From Microbacterium sp. ABRD28 (lineage in GTDB: Bacteria; Actinomycetota; Actinomycetes; Actinomycetales; Microbacteriaceae), in the NCBI RefSeq assembly GCF_003850245.1, contig NZ_CP031015.1:1736001-1800000 (forward strand): DNA of 64,000 bases. The letters are read 5' to 3'. Shown piece by piece: positions 61,322 through 64,000 of this stretch (positions within the stretch are counted from its first letter, which is position 1; every line of letters starts with the position of its first letter). The notes below the pieces were generated by a model. It was given only the letters and a program-made list of their open reading frames with translations, was not told where the DNA came from and searched no databases. The position numbers were made by a program, and so were the translations under genes.

Positions 61322-61324
61322 CCT
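61319..61324 (+). promoter_or_regulatory. pyrD -10 box that includes the nrdR stop codon
   Basis: TAGCCT ends 7 nt before the pyrD ATG at 61332; the TAG is the nrdR stop codon. A GGAGGGG stretch also lies between, so SD-led translation is possible too. Confidence 0.5.
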
Positions 61325-61331
61325 GGAGGGG

Positions 61332-62372
61332 ATGTATCCCCTCCTGTTTCGCACGGTCCTCGCGCGCATGGACCCCGAAACCGCGCACCACGCCGCGGTC
61401 GTCGTGATCCGGGCGCTCGGCGTGCCGCCGCTGTCCGTGCTCGCATCCCGCCTCACCCGGCCGGCTCCGACGCTGGAGACCTCAGCGCTCGGCCTGACGT
61501 TCCCGACGCCGTTCGGTGTGGCAGCCGGGTTCGACAAGGACGTCCGTGCCGCGCGCGGACTCGCCGCACTCGGATTCGGTCACATCGAGGTGGGCACGAT
61601 CACCGCCCACCCGCAGCCGGGGAACCCCCGCCCGCGCTTGTTCCGCTTGATCCCCGACCGTGCGGTCATCAATCGAATGGGCTTCAACAACGCCGGTGCC
61701 GAGGCCGCCGCCGCGCGATTGGTCGCCCTCCGCCGACGTCGGCGCCGGCCCCTCATCGGGGTGAACATCGGCAAGAGCCGCGTCGTGGAGGTGGCCGATG
61801 CGACGGCCGACTACGTGCGCAGCACGAGACTGCTCGCCCCCCTCGCCGACTACCTCGTGGTCAACGTGTCCTCGCCCAACACGCCGGGCCTGCGCGACCT
61901 CCAGGCGGTCGCCAGCCTCGGGCCGCTGCTGAAGGCCGTCAAGGATGCCGCCGGCGACACACCCCTGCTGGTGAAGATCGCTCCGGATCTCGCAGACGAA
62001 GACATCGTCGAGGTTGCCAGACTCGCTGTCGACGGCGGACTCGCGGGCATCATCGCCACGAACACCACCATCGGGCGCGAGGGGCTCACCACCGATCCGC
62101 AGACCGTCGCCGCTGCCGGCGCAGGCGGCCTCTCCGGAGCGCCGCTGCGCCATCGCTCGCTCGAGGTGCTGCGACTGCTGCGCCGAAGCGTTCCCGCCTC
62201 CTTCGCAGTGATCTCCGTCGGCGGGGTGGAAACGGGGGAGGACGTGCGCGAGCGGCTGGAGGCCGGCGCCACCCTCGTCCAGGGGTACACCGGATTCCTC
62301 TACCGCGGTCCGCTCTGGGCGCGTCAGATCAACCGAGCGCTCGCCCGCTCGGTCGCGCACCCGTCGGTCTGA
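61332..62372 (+). CDS. pyrD: Dihydroorotate dehydrogenase (quinone), class 2
   Basis: 346 residues. Oxidises dihydroorotate to orotate in pyrimidine synthesis, passing electrons through FMN to the quinone pool. The N-terminal helices typical of class 2 (MYPLLFRTVLARMDPETAHHAAVVVIRALG) attach to the membrane. Signature blocks: GVAAGFDKDVRAARGLAALGFGHIEVGTIT, NRMGFNNAGAEA, VNVSSPNTPGLRDLQ with the class 2 catalytic Ser, and GLAGIIATNTTIGREGL. Two bp lie between its stop and that of the convergent DUF3043 gene. Confidence 0.96.
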   Translation: MYPLLFRTVLARMDPETAHHAAVVVIRALGVPPLSVLASRLTRPAPTLETSALGLTFPTPFGVAAGFDKDVRAARGLAALGFGHIEVGTITAHPQPGNPRPRLFRLIPDRAVINRMGFNNAGAEAAAARLVALRRRRRRPLIGVNIGKSRVVEVADATADYVRSTRLLAPLADYLVVNVSSPNTPGLRDLQAVASLGPLLKAVKDAAGDTPLLVKIAPDLADEDIVEVARLAVDGGLAGIIATNTTIGREGLTTDPQTVAAAGAGGLSGAPLRHRSLEVLRLLRRSVPASFAVISVGGVETGEDVRERLEAGATLVQGYTGFLYRGPLWARQINRALARSVAHPSV

Positions 62373-62373
62373 G

Positions 62374-62973
62374 TCAGGCGATCCGCCCGCCGCGGAATCC
62401 GCGACGCTTCACCTGGGGCTTGGGAAGGCGCAGGAATCGCATCTGGATGCTGCGCATCGCGGCGTACCACCCCAGGCCCTTCTCCATCTTGTCGGCTCCG
62501 AACTTCTCCCGGGCGCCGCGCTTGACGCGGATCGAGGTGATGATCATGTCGCCGATGACGAACAGGATGAAGATCCACAGCACCACGAACGACCAGTACT
62601 GCACGGCGAGCACGGGGACGAAGGTCGCCACGATCACCAGGACCATGGCCGGCATGACCGCTTCACCCAGGTGGAACCCCGAATCGACGAAGTCGCGCAC
62701 CCAGCGGCGCTGCGGGCCCTTGTCGCGGACCGGGAGATAGCGCTCGTCTCCGGCCGCCATGCCGGCGCGGGCCTTCTCGCGCTGCGCGGCGAGGTCGGCG
62801 CGCGCGCGTGCCTTGGCCTCCTTGGTGTCGGGAACCAGGGGACGCTTGCGAGCGGCCTCGCGCTCGGCGCGGGTCGGCGTCGCGCGGCCCTTCCCCGTCG
62901 CGGATGCGGCGCCCTCGGGCGCGTCCTTCGGTGTGGAAGCTGCGGGGGTGGGTGCGCCGGGAGTCTTGGCCAC
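62374..62973 (-). CDS. DUF3043 membrane protein
   Basis: 199 residues. A lysine/arginine/alanine-rich N terminus (about 1-75), the family block KARARADLAAQREKARAGMAAGDERYLPVRDKGPQRRWVRDFVDSGFHLGEAVMPAM, then two membrane helices (about 120-160), and a basic C-terminal tail (GLGWYAAMRSIQMRFLRLPKPQVKRR). DUF3043 is actinobacteria-specific, without known function. The GTG at 62973 has AAGGA about 7 nt upstream. Divergent from the dipeptidase, convergent with pyrD. Confidence 0.9.
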   Translation of the reverse strand: MAKTPGAPTPAASTPKDAPEGAASATGKGRATPTRAEREAARKRPLVPDTKEAKARARADLAAQREKARAGMAAGDERYLPVRDKGPQRRWVRDFVDSGFHLGEAVMPAMVLVIVATFVPVLAVQYWSFVVLWIFILFVIGDMIITSIRVKRGAREKFGADKMEKGLGWYAAMRSIQMRFLRLPKPQVKRRGFRGGRIA

Positions 62974-63008
62974 GGGAGATCCTTGGAAGCGGAGAACGGG
63001 TGTCCGCT

Positions 63009-63014
63009 TAAGAT
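63009..63014 (+). promoter_or_regulatory. -10 box TAAGAT of the M20 peptidase gene
   Basis: TAAGAT ends 7 nt before the ATG at 63022 with no Shine-Dalgarno sequence; predicted leaderless start. Confidence 0.55.
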
Positions 63015-63021
63015 TACCCGC

Positions 63022-64000
63022 ATGACCTCCACCCCCACCCGGCGCGATGCCGTCCGCGACGCCGCGCTCTCCGGCATCCCCACCGCCCTGGCCGATCTCG
63101 GTGCGCTCGTGCGCATCCCCTCCGTGGCGTTCCCCGGTTTCGATCACGCCGAGGTGCGCCGATCGGCCGAGGCGGTGGCGACGCTCGCACGCGAGACCGG
63201 CGTCTTCGACGACGTGCGGATCGTGGACGCCGCCGTTCCCGACACCGGCGAGCGGGGGATGCCGGCGGTGCTGGCCACGCGCGCCGCGGCGCCCGGGCGG
63301 CCGACCATCCTGCTCTACGCCCACCATGACGTCCAGCCCGTCGGTGACGAGTCGCTGTGGGACTCACCCCCCTTCGAGCCCACCGTGCGCGACGGGCGGC
63401 TCTACGGGCGGGGCGCCGCCGACGACAAGGCCGGCGTGATGGCCCACATCGCCGCGGTCCGTGCGCTCCGCGATGCTGCGGGCGAAGACCTGGGGCTCGG
63501 CATCGCCCTGTTCATCGAAGGAGAGGAGGAGGCGGGCTCGCGTTCGTTCGCGCAGTTCCTCTCCGACAACGCCGAGACACTGCGTGCCGACGTGATCGTC
63601 GTCGCCGACTCGGGCAACTGGGACGCGCGGACGCCGGCGCTGACCGTGTCGCTGAGAGGCAACGTGCGCTTCACGCTGATCGTGCGAACCCTCGATCACG
63701 CCTCGCACTCCGGGATGTTCGGGGGTGCCGTGCCCGACGCCATGCTCGCCACCATCCGACTGCTGTCCACGCTCTGGGACACCGACGGGTCGGTCGCGGT
63801 CGAGGGGCTCGCTCGCCGGGACGCGGCGACCCCCGAGTACACCGAGGAGACCCTGCGCGACGAGGCGGGCCTGCTCGACGGCGTGAGCCCGATCGGCTCG
63901 GGCTCGATCCTCAGCCGCATCTGGAACCAGCCCTCGGTGACGGTCACCGGCATCGACGCGCCGAGCGTGAAGAACGCCTCCAACACGCTCAGCCCGGAGG
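63022..64000 (+). CDS. M20 family metallopeptidase/dipeptidase (partial)
   Basis: 326 codons before the right edge, so the C terminus is missing. Di-zinc peptidase of the M20 family, dipeptidase-like group. Metal ligands are visible: His in LLYAHHDVQPVG, the bridging Asp in GRGAADDKAG, the catalytic Glu in FIEGEEEAGS, and a further ligand Asp in VVADSGNWD. The lid domain begins at LTVSLRGNVRFTLIV with DHASHSGMFGG. Substrate probably a dipeptide or amino-acylated compound. ATG at 63022, leaderless promoter. Confidence 0.9.
   Translation, partial: MTSTPTRRDAVRDAALSGIPTALADLGALVRIPSVAFPGFDHAEVRRSAEAVATLARETGVFDDVRIVDAAVPDTGERGMPAVLATRAAAPGRPTILLYAHHDVQPVGDESLWDSPPFEPTVRDGRLYGRGAADDKAGVMAHIAAVRALRDAAGEDLGLGIALFIEGEEEAGSRSFAQFLSDNAETLRADVIVVADSGNWDARTPALTVSLRGNVRFTLIVRTLDHASHSGMFGGAVPDAMLATIRLLSTLWDTDGSVAVEGLARRDAATPEYTEETLRDEAGLLDGVSPIGSGSILSRIWNQPSVTVTGIDAPSVKNASNTLSPE

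Overview
This 64 kb window looks like core chromosome of a high-GC actinobacterium of the family Microbacteriaceae, most likely Microbacterium or a close relative. The inference rests on gene content and order: mraZ-rsmH-ftsL-ftsI-murF-mraY-murD-ftsW-murG-murC-ftsQ-ftsZ with no ftsA; yggS-sepF-yggT-divIVA-lspA-rluD-dnaE; a GarA/OdhI-type FHA protein beside an FtsR-type MerR regulator; a PknL-type PASTA kinase beside an Rv2175c-type DNA-binding protein; DUF3040 and DUF3043 proteins; and heavy use of GTG starts. I see no IS element, prophage, integrase, CRISPR array or rRNA operon. The genus is a guess; the family is fairly safe.

Layout. 1-1078: a partial YhhN membrane protein, tRNA-Pro(GGG), and a 134-bp tandem duplication carrying a very strong hairpin. 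1079-9598: housekeeping and accessory enzymes (old yellow enzyme, MerR and ArsR regulators, VOC protein, mismatch-specific uracil glycosylase, L,D-transpeptidase, aldo/keto reductase, prepilin-type peptidase, YihY, NAD(P)HX epimerase). 9609-15212: glutamine amidotransferase, alpha-glucan phosphorylase, CYTH protein, dihydrolipoyl dehydrogenase. 15222-16738: a probable copper group (CopC-like protein, Cys/Met-rich four-helix copper storage protein, and a small unknown protein with Cys-Met-Cys-Met). 16919-25312: FHA protein, FtsR-like and second MerR regulators, ParA ATPase, pyruvate carboxylase, EspI-like ATPase, peptide deformylase. 25370-30358: acyl-CoA synthetase, ROK kinase, PlsC-type acyltransferase, class II DAHP synthase. 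30452-35498: PASTA kinase, LysM cell-wall protein, Rv2175c-like regulator, polyprenyl synthase, DUF3040 protein. 35711-49767: the division and cell wall (dcw) cluster. 49784-58209: polar growth, lipoprotein and replication genes. 58326-64000: membrane protein, hisD, nrdR, pyrD, DUF3043 protein and a partial M20 peptidase.

Functionally, the centre of the window builds peptidoglycan precursors (MurF, MraY, MurD, MurG, MurC), polymerises and cross-links them at the septum (FtsW, FtsI, FtsL, FtsQ, FtsZ, SepF) and directs polar growth (DivIVA). MraZ, the PASTA kinase and the GarA/FtsR pair are the likely regulatory inputs. The usual murE position between ftsI and murF is empty.

The most striking feature is in regulation rather than gene content. 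Many genes begin 6-8 nt downstream of a TAnnnT box, which implies leaderless mRNAs, and in several cases the upstream gene's TAG stop codon forms the start of that box. I did not find a clearly new multi-gene system; the best candidates for undescribed biology are the small protein beside the copper storage gene, the structured leader of the EspI-like gene, and the operator-like palindromes.
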